From Cytobacillus oceanisediminis 2691 (GTDB lineage: Bacteria > Bacillota > Bacilli > Bacillales > Cytobacillaceae), in the NCBI RefSeq assembly GCF_000294775.2, contig NZ_CP015506.1:2393501-2457500 (forward strand): 64,000 nt of DNA, read 5' to 3'. Each line of letters starts with the position of its first letter. Positions within the stretch are counted from its first letter, which is position 1. Position numbers and translations under genes: made by a program. Under the pieces are notes generated by a model, which saw only the letters and a list, made by a program, of their open reading frames with translations, did no database searches and was not told the origin of the DNA. Below are positions 49,238 through 58,285 of the stretch, in pieces.

Positions 49238-50409
49238 TGAATGACATTCAGTTTCTTCAGCAGCTGCTTCAAATCGACAGCTCTAATCCGCCAGGAAACG
49301 AACATTTAGTGACTGAAGCTTTTATTAACAGATGCAAACAAAATTGTCTGCCGTTTAAAGTGACAATACTTGATGAGACTCGAAGCAATTTTGAAGTTAC
49401 GCTTCCGGGAAAAAGCGGTAAACAGCTAGTCTTATGCGGCCATATGGATACCGTTTCTCCTGGAACGGGAGAATGGATTTACTCTCCATTTTCAGGTGAA
49501 ATCGCAGATGGACGCATATATGGCAGAGGAGCATCTGATATGAAAAGCGGTCTTGCAGCGATGTTCCTGGCATTGGAAGAGCTGTATCTCACGAGTACTG
49601 TACCCCCTGCTGGCGTTACTTTTTTGGCAACAGCCGGGGAGGAAGTCGACAGCTGCGGGGCAAGGGCTTTTATAAAGGAGAATGACTGCAGAAAAATAGA
49701 TGCACTAATCATTGCCGAACCGACAAATGAAAAAATTGTGATTGGCCATAAGGGAGCTCTTTGGCTTGAAATAACAGCGTATGGAAAAACCTCTCACGGT
49801 TCGATGCCGGAACAGGGAATAAATGCAGTAGATCATATGCTTAAAATAGTCCGGCTATTGGATGAAATGAAAATTGGATGGATGACAGATAGGAAGCCAC
49901 TCGGACAAAGCAGCCTGGCTGTTACCATGATTGAAGGCGGAGTGCAAACCAATGTCATTCCAGATAAATGCAGCATCAGAGCAGATATAAGAACCGTCCC
50001 TCCTCAATCCCATTCCAGTTTTATAAACATGCTGAAATCCAAACTTGATCTGCTGATGGATCAGGAAGAGATTTATAAATACAGTGTTGAAACCATCCTG
50101 GACCGTCCATCTATTTTAACGGATCCTGCTGAGGACATTATTCAAATAGCGCAAATGATCAAAGGCGAATCGCCAGCAAACCATTACGGGGTGTCCTACT
50201 ATACAGATGGTGCCGTTCTTAATCCAAGGAGTGAGATTCCTACCCTGATTTACGGCCCGGGAGACGAAAAGCTTGCCCATCAGCCAAATGAGTGGGTGAG
50301 TCTGGCGGCTTATCAGCGCTCCATTCAATTTTACAAGCAGCTTATCATGACATATGGAAAACTGGAGCCAGGAGAAGCAAGTCCTGTACAAGGGGGAGGA
50401 AGAAGTTGA
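49237..50409 (+). CDS. M20-family metal-dependent hydrolase
   Basis: 390 residues of the ArgE/DapE/carboxypeptidase G2 type. Zinc ligands: H in LVLCGHMDTVSPG, D in GRGASDMKSGLAAM, E-E in ATAGEEVDSCGA and a further acidic site in IAEPTNEKIVIGHKG. The lid/dimerisation domain lies between residues 180 and 290 (SHGSMPEQGINAVDHMLKIV). It hydrolyses an acyl-amino or carbamoyl-amino bond; a known relative (YlmB) is a deformylase, so N-formylglycine to glycine plus formate is a possible role here. Overlaps both neighbours by one to four bases, implying tight coupling. Confidence 0.88.
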   Translation: MNDIQFLQQLLQIDSSNPPGNEHLVTEAFINRCKQNCLPFKVTILDETRSNFEVTLPGKSGKQLVLCGHMDTVSPGTGEWIYSPFSGEIADGRIYGRGASDMKSGLAAMFLALEELYLTSTVPPAGVTFLATAGEEVDSCGARAFIKENDCRKIDALIIAEPTNEKIVIGHKGALWLEITAYGKTSHGSMPEQGINAVDHMLKIVRLLDEMKIGWMTDRKPLGQSSLAVTMIEGGVQTNVIPDKCSIRADIRTVPPQSHSSFINMLKSKLDLLMDQEEIYKYSVETILDRPSILTDPAEDIIQIAQMIKGESPANHYGVSYYTDGAVLNPRSEIPTLIYGPGDEKLAHQPNEWVSLAAYQRSIQFYKQLIMTYGKLEPGEASPVQGGGRS

Positions 50410-51743
50410 GCAGTATACTGATAAAAAATGCTGAAATCATCACGATGAACGCAGCTGAAGAAATCGTTTTCGGCGACCTTTATATTGTGGATGACCGCAT
50501 CGTGGAAATTGGCCAGAATTTAACACATAAAGCTGATAAAGTAATGGATGCTTCAGGAAAAACAATCATACCGGGATTTATCCAGACACATATACATCTA
50601 TGCCAGACATTATTCCGAGGACAGGCTGATGATCTTGAACTGCTTGATTGGCTGAAACAGAAAATCTGGCCGCTGGAGGCTTCGCATGATGAAGAATCCA
50701 TCTATTATTCTGCCATGCTGGGGATTGGTGAATTGCTTCAAAGCGGAACAACAACTGTGGTGGACATGGAAACGGTCAATCATACCGAATATGCATTTCA
50801 GGCAATTGCCGAGAGCGGCATACGGGCACTTGCCGGAAAGGTCATGATGGATAAGGGGGATGAAGTTCCAGTTCCGTTAAGGGAAAATACCTTAAAGTCC
50901 ATCCAGCAAAGCGCAGATCTGCTTGAGAAATGGCATAACAGCGATAATGGACGAATACAATATGCCTTCTGTCCCCGTTTTGTAGTTTCCTGCACAGAGG
51001 AATTGCTGAAAAGTGTCAGGGATCTTTCTGCACAGTACAATGTAAGAGTCCATACGCACGCATCGGAAAATGCCAATGAAATTCTGCTTGTTGAAAGAGA
51101 ATTAGGCATGCGGAATGTAGTTTACTTGGACAGCATTGGGCTTGCCAATGAAAGGCTGATTCTTGCGCATTGTGTTTGGCTTGATGAAGAAGAAAAAAGG
51201 ATCATCAAAGAGCGTGGTGTAAAGGTCAGCCATTGTCCGGGATCCAATTTAAAGCTGGCATCAGGTGTAGCAGAAATTCCTTCTTTATTGGATCAGCAGG
51301 CTTTTGTCAGCCTGGGTGCTGATGGTGCTCCCTGCAATAACAATCTGGATATGTTCAATGAAATGAGATTGGCTGCAATCATTCAGAAGCCTGTACATGG
51401 ACCAACAGCAATGAATGCCAGAACAGTCTTCAGAATGGCTACGATCGGCGGAGCTAAAGCAGTTGGAATGGAAAAGGAAATCGGAAGCCTTGAGCCCGGA
51501 AAGAAAGCAGACCTTGCTATTCTTAATCTGAATGATTTTCATGTGTATCCGTCATTTGATATCGACACCATCTCGAGGATTGTCTATTCAGCCACTCGAG
51601 CAGATGTAGAAATAACCATTGTAAACGGGAAAATCGTCATGGAAAATAGGAAGCTAAAAACGGTTGATAAAGAAATGGTGTTAAGAGAAGCGAACATCAG
51701 CATAAAGAGGCTGCTTAAAAGATTAGAGACAGCCGTTTATTAA
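50406..51743 (+). CDS. Amidohydrolase, HutF/guanine-deaminase/SAH-deaminase-like
   Basis: 445 residues from TTG 50406, overlapping the previous stop (TTGA). Mononuclear metal motif: H62 and H64 in GFIQTHIHLCQTLFRG, then VRVHTHASENANE, LILAHCVWLDEEE and SLGADGAPCNNNLDMFNEM (catalytic Asp). This family contains guanine, 8-oxoguanine and S-adenosylhomocysteine deaminases and formiminoglutamate deiminase HutF. Two roles fit the island: producing xanthine from guanine, or deiminating formiminoglycine. An upstream frame extending to 50292 is an overlap with the M20 gene and is not used. A terminator follows, closing the operon. Confidence 0.88.
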   Translation: MSSILIKNAEIITMNAAEEIVFGDLYIVDDRIVEIGQNLTHKADKVMDASGKTIIPGFIQTHIHLCQTLFRGQADDLELLDWLKQKIWPLEASHDEESIYYSAMLGIGELLQSGTTTVVDMETVNHTEYAFQAIAESGIRALAGKVMMDKGDEVPVPLRENTLKSIQQSADLLEKWHNSDNGRIQYAFCPRFVVSCTEELLKSVRDLSAQYNVRVHTHASENANEILLVERELGMRNVVYLDSIGLANERLILAHCVWLDEEEKRIIKERGVKVSHCPGSNLKLASGVAEIPSLLDQQAFVSLGADGAPCNNNLDMFNEMRLAAIIQKPVHGPTAMNARTVFRMATIGGAKAVGMEKEIGSLEPGKKADLAILNLNDFHVYPSFDIDTISRIVYSATRADVEITIVNGKIVMENRKLKTVDKEMVLREANISIKRLLKRLETAVY

Positions 51744-51753
51744 TCTTCTAATT

Positions 51754-51782
51754 CGGCTGAAAGCAAATCAGCCGTTTTTTTT
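51754..51782 (+). terminator. Terminator at the end of the BMC operon
   Basis: CGGCTGA (51754-51760), loop AAGCAAA, TCAGCCG (51768-51774), then eight T. Confidence 0.9.
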
Positions 51783-51813
51783 ATGGTAAAATATAGTAAA
51801 GAGGAGTGATGAT

Positions 51814-52674
51814 GTGAAAGCCGGCATTTTGGATCATGCAAATCTAGTGCAGGCATCCGAGTTTATTGCAGGAATGAACTCTCTGCGCCAGTGTCATATA
51901 GGGTATTTGGGGACCAGCCAAAACGATATTCTTCATAGTCTGGAAGAAATGAATAGTGATGCCGAATCAGCTGCATTTATTGTCTGGAAGGATGGCGCAA
52001 TTGCAGGTTTTCTGGGAGTAGATGCTGATCTTAATAAAGGGACAGCAGAATTATGGGGTCCTTTTGTTCAGGAATTTGAATTTATGAGACTTTTATGGGA
52101 AAAAGCACTTCATTATTTTGAAGGAAACCTGCATTCTTACTTTCTGTTTGCGGATACAGCCAACCATACTGCTGCCGAATTTGCTTTAAGTAACGGATTC
52201 AAGCCGCAATCTGCTCAGACATACATGGAACTGAAAGGAAATCCCAGTAATGAATTAAGAGATATCAGTTTATTGCCGCCTCACAGCCATAGCGAGTTTA
52301 TCCATTTGCATGATACATTGTTTCCCCATACATATTATTCAGGAAAAGAGATTATCGGAAGATTGAGTGACGAACACAAAGTTTATACATCTGGTGATGC
52401 GGATGGATTAAATGGCTATTTATATGCTGAATACAATCGTGATGAAAAAGAAGGAAGCATTGAATTCATTGGTGTGAAATTCTGTAAACGCAAGAAGGGC
52501 ATTGGACGAAAATTGCTTGATATGGCGGTTCATGACCTTTTTGTGAATGCTGGATCCGCAAGCATTAAGCTTTGTGTGGGAACAACCAACCAGAAAGCCC
52601 TGTCTCTTTATAAAAAAGCAGGATTTAAAGTTGAAAGGTCATTGAGTTTTTATAAGCTGTATATTTGGGAATAA
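51814..52674 (+). CDS. GNAT acetyltransferase with two GNAT-like halves
   Basis: 286 residues from GTG 51814 behind GAGGAGTGATG. The C-terminal half has the acetyl-CoA-binding motif VKFCKRKKGIGRKLLDMAVH and the ending TNQKALSLYKKAGFKVERS. The N-terminal half (AAFIVWKDGAIAGFLGVDAD, SNGFKPQSAQTYMELKGN) looks like a degenerate GNAT domain. Acetyl-transfer from acetyl-CoA to an unknown amine. It lies between the BMC operon and the yneT remnant. Confidence 0.85.
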   Translation: MKAGILDHANLVQASEFIAGMNSLRQCHIGYLGTSQNDILHSLEEMNSDAESAAFIVWKDGAIAGFLGVDADLNKGTAELWGPFVQEFEFMRLLWEKALHYFEGNLHSYFLFADTANHTAAEFALSNGFKPQSAQTYMELKGNPSNELRDISLLPPHSHSEFIHLHDTLFPHTYYSGKEIIGRLSDEHKVYTSGDADGLNGYLYAEYNRDEKEGSIEFIGVKFCKRKKGIGRKLLDMAVHDLFVNAGSASIKLCVGTTNQKALSLYKKAGFKVERSLSFYKLYIWE

Positions 52675-52745
52675 GAGCAATAAGTTAGTGCGCTTTTAAG
52701 ATTTTAGGTAAAATATAATTAACCAGAAAAATTGGAGGGAACAAA

Positions 52746-53159
52746 ATGGCTATTGAAAATCCAAGCAGGGACCAAATCGGTGTTCTATAAAAAAAGGCAA
52801 AGCGGATTGCTGTTGTGGGGTTAAGCGGAAATCCTGAACGCACATCCTATATGGTGTCAGAGGCGATGCAAAAAGCCGGCTATGAAATTATCCCGGTTAA
52901 TCCCGCTGTTGATGAGGTACTTGGTGTAAAGGCTGTAGCAAGTCTTAAAGAGATCGAGGGGCATGTAGATATCGTCAATGTATTCAGGCGTTCAGAGTTT
53001 CTTCCGGAAATTGCTCGGGAGTTTGCCGAAATAGATGCTGATATCTTCTGGGCTCAGCTTGGAGTGGCAAACCAGGAAGCATATGATTTTCTAAAAGAAA
53101 AAGGCTGCACTGTCATCATGGACCGCTGCATTAAAGTTGAACACGCACTAACGAAGTAA
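52746..53159 (+). pseudogene. yneT: CoA-binding protein YneT, interrupted by in-frame TAA
   Basis: From ATG 52746 (GGAGGGAACAAA upstream) the frame reads MAIENPSRDQIGVL, TAA at 52788-52790, then KKAKRIAVVGLSGNPERTSY and the rest of a CoA_binding (Rossmann) domain to TAA 53159 (DIVNVFRRSEFLPEIAREF, CTVIMDRCIKVEHALTK). The only later start is GTG 52815, which would cut off the first beta strand and part of the GLSGNP nucleotide loop. A TTA-to-TAA change would explain it. The neighbour order yneT-parE-parC matches B. subtilis. Function in other bacilli is unknown beyond CoA binding. Confidence 0.82.
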
Positions 53160-53165
53160 ACTCAG

Positions 53166-53197
53166 CATGAGGTCTGCTTAAGATCTCATGTTTTTTA
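53166..53197 (+). terminator. Terminator after yneT
   Basis: CATGAGGTCT (53166-53175) pairs with AGATCTCATG (53181-53190, one G-U pair), loop GCTTA, followed by T-runs. Confidence 0.75.
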
Positions 53198-53473
53198 TTT
53201 TTTATAGAATCCCTGTAAATAAAGGGTTTGTGTAACGGAAATAATCAGGATAAATCTTTTAAATCCCAAGATCTTATTTGCCAAAACCAAATAAATAGAT
53301 AAAATAAAGCATAGACCATCCTAAATTATATGGTAAAATATGAATACAGAACATCTGTTCTAGCCTTGGGATATCAAAGGAAATGGACTTAAAAGCTGAA
53401 TTCTCATACGGGTGTTCTTAGTGCCGAGATTTTGACGGCATGTGTTTTTGCAGGAAATGAAAGGGGTATGTTC
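53198..53473 (+). other. parE upstream region
   Basis: About 275 AT-rich bases. A TATGGTAAAATATGA segment (53328-53342) may hold the -10 region of the parE promoter. No firm -35, riboswitch or RNA gene was identified. Confidence 0.4.
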
Positions 53474-55456
53474 GTGGCAAGAAATCAGGAAGCTTTTGAC
53501 TACAATGATGATGCCATACAGGTACTCGAAGGGCTTGAAGCTGTTAGAAAACGCCCTGGGATGTACATTGGAAGTACGGATGCAAGGGGTTTGCACCATC
53601 TTGTATATGAGATTGTCGATAACGCTGTCGATGAAGCGCTGGCAGGTTACGGGGATCATATCATTGTCAAAATACATAAAGATAATTCAATTAGTGTTCA
53701 AGATAAAGGACGCGGTATGCCTACAGGTATGCACAGAATGGGCAAGCCGACTCCAGAAGTCATATTAACTGTCCTTCATGCAGGGGGAAAGTTTGGCCAG
53801 GGAGGCTATAAGACAAGCGGCGGGCTGCATGGTGTTGGTGCATCCGTAGTCAACGCCCTCTCAGAGTGGCTTGTTGTTAAAATTAAACGTGATGGCTTTG
53901 TGTATGAACAGCGTTTCGAGCTGGGCGGAAAGCCGGTTACAACGCTCGAAAAAGTGGGCAAGACAAATCAATCAGGAACTACCATCCACTTTAAGCCAGA
54001 TCCGTCGATTTTTTCGACTACCACGTATAATTACGAAACACTCTGCGAGCGGCTTCGTGAGTCTGCATTCCTTCTAAAAGGAATGAAAATAGAAATCATA
54101 GATGAACGTAATGACTTTCATGACGTTTTTCACTATGAAAATGGCATAGAAGCATTTGTTGAATATTTAAATGAAGAAAAGGATATTCTTCACCCTGTAG
54201 TAAGCTTTGAAGGCGAGAGCAATGGAATTGAAGTGGATTTTGCTTTTCAATTCAATGATGGATATTCGGAAAATGTCCTTTCGTTTGTTAACAACGTCCG
54301 CACAAAAGACGGCGGTACGCATGAGGCTGGGTCCAAAACAGCGATGACAAGGGCTTTTAATGAATATGCCCGCAAAGTGAATCTTCTGAAGGAAAAAGAT
54401 AAAAACCTGGATGGAGCGGATCTGCGGGAAGGATTCACAGCTATCGTCTCTGTTCGTGTTCCGGAGGAGCTTTTGCAGTTTGAGGGCCAGACGAAAGGCA
54501 AACTGGGGACCAGTGAAGCACGGTCGGCTGTTGATTCAGTTGTTTCCGAGCATTTGTCTTATTTCCTTGAAGAAAACCCTGAGACAAGCTCTCTATTAAT
54601 TAAAAAAGCGATAAAAGCTTTCCAGGCGAGAGAAGCAGCCCGCAAAGCACGTGAGGAAGCAAGAAGCGGGAAGAAGCGGAAAAAATCTGAAGCCATGCTT
54701 TCAGGAAAACTTACACCAGCACAGTCGCGCAACCCGCAAAGAAACGAATTGTACCTGGTTGAGGGCGATTCTGCCGGGGGATCTGCTAAACAGGGCAGGG
54801 ACAGGCGCTTCCAGGCTGTGCTCCCGCTTAGAGGTAAAGTAATCAACACGGAAAAAGCAAAGCTCCAGGATATCTTTAAAAATGAAGAAATCAATACCAT
54901 TATCCATGCAGTCGGAGCAGGCGTTGGCTCAGATTTTAATCTGGAAGATGTCAACTATGATAAAGTAATCATCATGACAGATGCCGATACCGATGGAGCA
55001 CATATCCAGGTGCTTTTGCTTACTTTCTTTTACAGGTATATGAAACCGCTGCTTGAAGCGGGCAAGGTATTCATTGCGCTGCCTCCTTTATACAAAGTCA
55101 GCAAAGGTTCAGGCAAAAAAGAAGTGATTGAGTATGCATGGAGTGATGATGATCTTCAGGATACCATTAAAAAAGTGGGTAAGGGATATATGCTTCAACG
55201 CTATAAAGGGCTTGGCGAAATGAACGCCGATCAGCTATGGGAGACGACTATGGATCCAGAGTCGCGCACACTGATCCGCGTTAAGATTGATGATGCAGCA
55301 AGAGCTGAACGCCGTGTGACCACATTGATGGGTGATAAGGTTGAACCGCGCCGCAAATGGATCGAGTCCAATGTGGCATTCGGCCTTGAAGAAGATGGAA
55401 GCATACTTGAAAATGAGAATATTTCAGTGCTAGAGGAGGAGGGTGATGAATCATGA
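53474..55456 (+). CDS. parE: DNA topoisomerase IV subunit B
   Basis: ATPase subunit of the type II topoisomerase that decatenates sister chromosomes. 660 residues from GTG 53474 ([20 protein letters not shown]), which has AAAGGGG seven bases upstream; ATG 53468 is too close to it, and the longer frame to 53432 lacks a site. GHKL ATPase: [49 protein letters not shown]. Toprim: [20 protein letters not shown] and [14 protein letters not shown]. It overlaps parC by four bases. Confidence 0.96.
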   Translation: MARNQEAFDYNDDAIQVLEGLEAVRKRPGMYIGSTDARGLHHLVYEIVDNAVDEALAGYGDHIIVKIHKDNSISVQDKGRGMPTGMHRMGKPTPEVILTVLHAGGKFGQGGYKTSGGLHGVGASVVNALSEWLVVKIKRDGFVYEQRFELGGKPVTTLEKVGKTNQSGTTIHFKPDPSIFSTTTYNYETLCERLRESAFLLKGMKIEIIDERNDFHDVFHYENGIEAFVEYLNEEKDILHPVVSFEGESNGIEVDFAFQFNDGYSENVLSFVNNVRTKDGGTHEAGSKTAMTRAFNEYARKVNLLKEKDKNLDGADLREGFTAIVSVRVPEELLQFEGQTKGKLGTSEARSAVDSVVSEHLSYFLEENPETSSLLIKKAIKAFQAREAARKAREEARSGKKRKKSEAMLSGKLTPAQSRNPQRNELYLVEGDSAGGSAKQGRDRRFQAVLPLRGKVINTEKAKLQDIFKNEEINTIIHAVGAGVGSDFNLEDVNYDKVIIMTDADTDGAHIQVLLLTFFYRYMKPLLEAGKVFIALPPLYKVSKGSGKKEVIEYAWSDDDLQDTIKKVGKGYMLQRYKGLGEMNADQLWETTMDPESRTLIRVKIDDAARAERRVTTLMGDKVEPRRKWIESNVAFGLEEDGSILENENISVLEEEGDES

Positions 55457-57903
55457 GTTCTGCTGAAAAATTCCGGGACCTTCCTCTTGAAGATGTATTA
55501 GGCGACCGCTTTGGGCGTTATAGTAAATATATTATTCAGGATCGTGCCCTTCCCGATGCTCGTGATGGATTAAAGCCTGTTCAAAGACGGATCCTTTATG
55601 CCATGCATGTAGAAGGCAATACACACGAAAAGGGCTTTAGAAAGTCTGCTAAAACAGTCGGAAATGTAATCGGCAATTATCATCCGCATGGCGATACTTC
55701 TGTATATGACGCCATGGTGCGGATGAGCCAGGATTGGAAGGTTCGAAACCTTCTTGTTGAAATGCACGGCAATAACGGGAGCATCGATGGAGATCCTCCG
55801 GCAGCCATGCGTTATACAGAGGCTCGATTATCGGCCCTTTCTTCCGAATTGCTGAGAGATATTGAGAAAAGAACCGTTGAATTTATCCCGAACTTTGATG
55901 ATACTTCCAGTGAGCCAACCGTTTTGCCCGCTGTCTATCCGAATTTGCTAGTCAATGGCTCAACAGGTATTTCTGCTGGATATGCAACGGATATTCCGCC
56001 TCATCATTTAAATGAGATTATTGATGGGGTTATTTTACGGATGGATAAGCCGGATTGTTCTATCGATGATCTGATGGAGCATATTAAAGGACCTGATTTC
56101 CCTACTGGAGGCATCATCCAGGGAGTCGATGGAATTAAAAAAGCTTATGAAACAGGAAGAGGAAAAATTATTGTCCGCGGAAAGGCCGAATTCGAAGATT
56201 TGCGCGGAGGCAAAAAGCAAATTGTCATAACTGAAATTCCTTATGAAGTGAATAAAGCCAATCTGGTAAAGAAGATTGATGAATTCCGACTGGACCGGAA
56301 AGTCGAAGGCATCGCCGAAGTCCGTGATGAAACGGATCGGACAGGCCTTCGGATTGTGATTGAGTTAAAAAAGGATGCAGATCCTGAAGGCGTCCTTCAT
56401 TATCTGTACAAAAACAGTGATTTGCAGATCCCTTATAACTTCAATATGGTTGCTATCCACAATCGTCACCCGAAATTAATGGGTTTAAGAGAGCTTCTGG
56501 ATGCCTATATCGGCCATCGTAAAGAAGTTGTTACACGCAGATCTCAGTTTGAGCTGCAAAAGGCTGAGGCGCGTCAGCATATCGTTGAAGGCCTGATGAA
56601 GGCTCTTTCCATCCTGGATGAAGTGATTACTACAATCCGGGCATCTAAAGATAAGCGGGATGCAAAAGATAATCTGATTGCAAAGTTTGAGTTCACTGAA
56701 CCTCAGGCTGAAGCAATTGTTTCCCTCCAGCTTTATCGCTTAACCAATACAGACATTACTGCCTTAAGAGCAGAAGCTGAGGATCTTGCTAAGCTAATCG
56801 GCGAACTGAAATCCATTTTGGAAAGTGAGAAGAAGCTATTCTCTGTTATAAAAAAAGAGCTAAGAGATGTCAAAAAGCGTTTTGCCGATGAACGCCGTAC
56901 GAGAATTGAAGCGGAGATCGAAGAAATCAAGATCAATCTTGAAGTTCTGGTAGCCAGTGAAGATGTGATTGTAACGGTAACAAAGGAAGGCTATGTCAAG
57001 CGCACAAGCCAGAGGTCGTTTGCCGCCTCAAACGGACAGGATTTTGGCATGAAGGATTCAGACAGGCTGATTGCAAAGCTTGATATGAATACGACCGATG
57101 TTCTCCTTGTGTTTACGAATAAAGGAAACTATTTATACTGTCCAGTACATCAGCTGCCGGATATCCGCTGGAAGGACCTTGGACAGCATATTGCCAATAT
57201 CATACCGATCGACCGGAATGAATCGATTGTCCGGGCTATTCCAGTTAAAGATTTTGAAACGGAAGAATACCTGCTCTTTATGACGAAAAATGGAATGGTA
57301 AAGAAAACCGAGCTAAAAGCTTATAAAGCTCAAAGATATTCCAAGCCGCTTGTGGCAGTTAATGTAAAAGGCACTGATGAAGTTCTCGACGTTTATTTAA
57401 CAGATGGCACGAAGGAAATATTCCTTGCCACTTACCAGGGATTCGGCCTCTGGTTCCATGAAGAGGAAGTAAGTATCGTTGGTGCCCGGGCAGCAGGCGT
57501 TAAAGGCATTAACCTTAAAGACGGCGATTTTGTCGCAGGTGCTCAGCTAATTGAGGATCAGAAAGAGCAGTCTGTCGTGATTGTTACACAGCGAGGATCT
57601 ATAAAAAAAATGAAGATGAGCGAATTTGAACGGACTTCCCGTGCCAAGCGCGGTGTAGTGATGCTTCGTGAATTGAAATCTAACCCTCACCGTATTGTTG
57701 GGTGTGTGATTGTCAAAAGCAAAGATGAAATATACATTGAAACGGAAAAAGGCCATATTGAAGCAGTTATTGCTTCATCCATCCGCTTTAATGACAGATA
57801 TTCCAATGGATCGTTCATCATTGACGAATCCGAAAGCGGTAAAGCAAAATGCATCTGGAGGGCTGAAGTCAAGGAAGTAGATGACAGCCACGTGACTGAA
57901 TAA
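55453..57903 (+). CDS. parC: DNA topoisomerase IV subunit A
   Basis: Breakage-reunion subunit pairing with ParE. 816 residues, ATG overlapping the parE stop (ATGA). Motifs: [20 protein letters not shown], the quinolone-determining region [18 protein letters not shown] and the catalytic tyrosine in [11 protein letters not shown]. The C-terminal beta-pinwheel includes [15 protein letters not shown]. The residues usually Ser80 and Glu84 in Gram-positive ParC/GrlA are Thr and Asp here. A strong terminator follows. Confidence 0.96.
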   Translation: MSSAEKFRDLPLEDVLGDRFGRYSKYIIQDRALPDARDGLKPVQRRILYAMHVEGNTHEKGFRKSAKTVGNVIGNYHPHGDTSVYDAMVRMSQDWKVRNLLVEMHGNNGSIDGDPPAAMRYTEARLSALSSELLRDIEKRTVEFIPNFDDTSSEPTVLPAVYPNLLVNGSTGISAGYATDIPPHHLNEIIDGVILRMDKPDCSIDDLMEHIKGPDFPTGGIIQGVDGIKKAYETGRGKIIVRGKAEFEDLRGGKKQIVITEIPYEVNKANLVKKIDEFRLDRKVEGIAEVRDETDRTGLRIVIELKKDADPEGVLHYLYKNSDLQIPYNFNMVAIHNRHPKLMGLRELLDAYIGHRKEVVTRRSQFELQKAEARQHIVEGLMKALSILDEVITTIRASKDKRDAKDNLIAKFEFTEPQAEAIVSLQLYRLTNTDITALRAEAEDLAKLIGELKSILESEKKLFSVIKKELRDVKKRFADERRTRIEAEIEEIKINLEVLVASEDVIVTVTKEGYVKRTSQRSFAASNGQDFGMKDSDRLIAKLDMNTTDVLLVFTNKGNYLYCPVHQLPDIRWKDLGQHIANIIPIDRNESIVRAIPVKDFETEEYLLFMTKNGMVKKTELKAYKAQRYSKPLVAVNVKGTDEVLDVYLTDGTKEIFLATYQGFGLWFHEEEVSIVGARAAGVKGINLKDGDFVAGAQLIEDQKEQSVVIVTQRGSIKKMKMSEFERTSRAKRGVVMLRELKSNPHRIVGCVIVKSKDEIYIETEKGHIEAVIASSIRFNDRYSNGSFIIDESESGKAKCIWRAEVKEVDDSHVTE

Positions 57904-57907
57904 GATT

Positions 57908-57938
57908 AAAAAACCCCCTGTTAATGCAGGGGTTTTTT
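57908..57938. terminator. Terminator after parC
   Basis: AAAAAACCCCCTG pairs with CAGGGGTTTTTT around TTAATG. Confidence 0.9.
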
Positions 57939-58285
57939 GTCTACTTAGAATTATGTTATAGGGAAAGTAGTTCGTGCTCTTTAATGGCTCCCGATTTTTT
58001 AGAGGGACTGAATCCGATAGGTTCTTGCAAATTAATAATTCAGAAGAATATTATTCTTTAGAAAGGTAAAGTGTATAAAAAATTTATTCAAACTTAAATG
58101 AAAACGATTAAAAATATTTAAATTAATTGGCAAAATCGATTATTTTTCGCTTAATATCAAGGTTTTTAATGTATTTTATCGAAATGGAATGAATATTCGA
58201 CTTGTCTATTAAAAATTCTTTTGATAGATTATAAGGAGTGTGTTGTTTTTGTGAAATAACAAAAGAATTGATTAGGGGGAATAGT
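57939..58285 (+). promoter_or_regulatory. alsT upstream region
   Basis: About 350 AT-rich bases. TGAAAACGATTAAA (58099-58112) resembles a catabolite-responsive element but lacks the final CA. TTGTCT (58202-58207) with TAGATT/TATAAG 17-22 bases later may be part of the promoter. Nothing else is supported here. Confidence 0.35.

Noticed and set aside
52815..53159. Shorter YneT starting at GTG 52815 as a normal gene
   Set aside because: It would lose the first strand of the nucleotide fold; conserved coding sequence and a good ribosome binding site exist upstream of the TAA, so an interrupted gene is the better reading.
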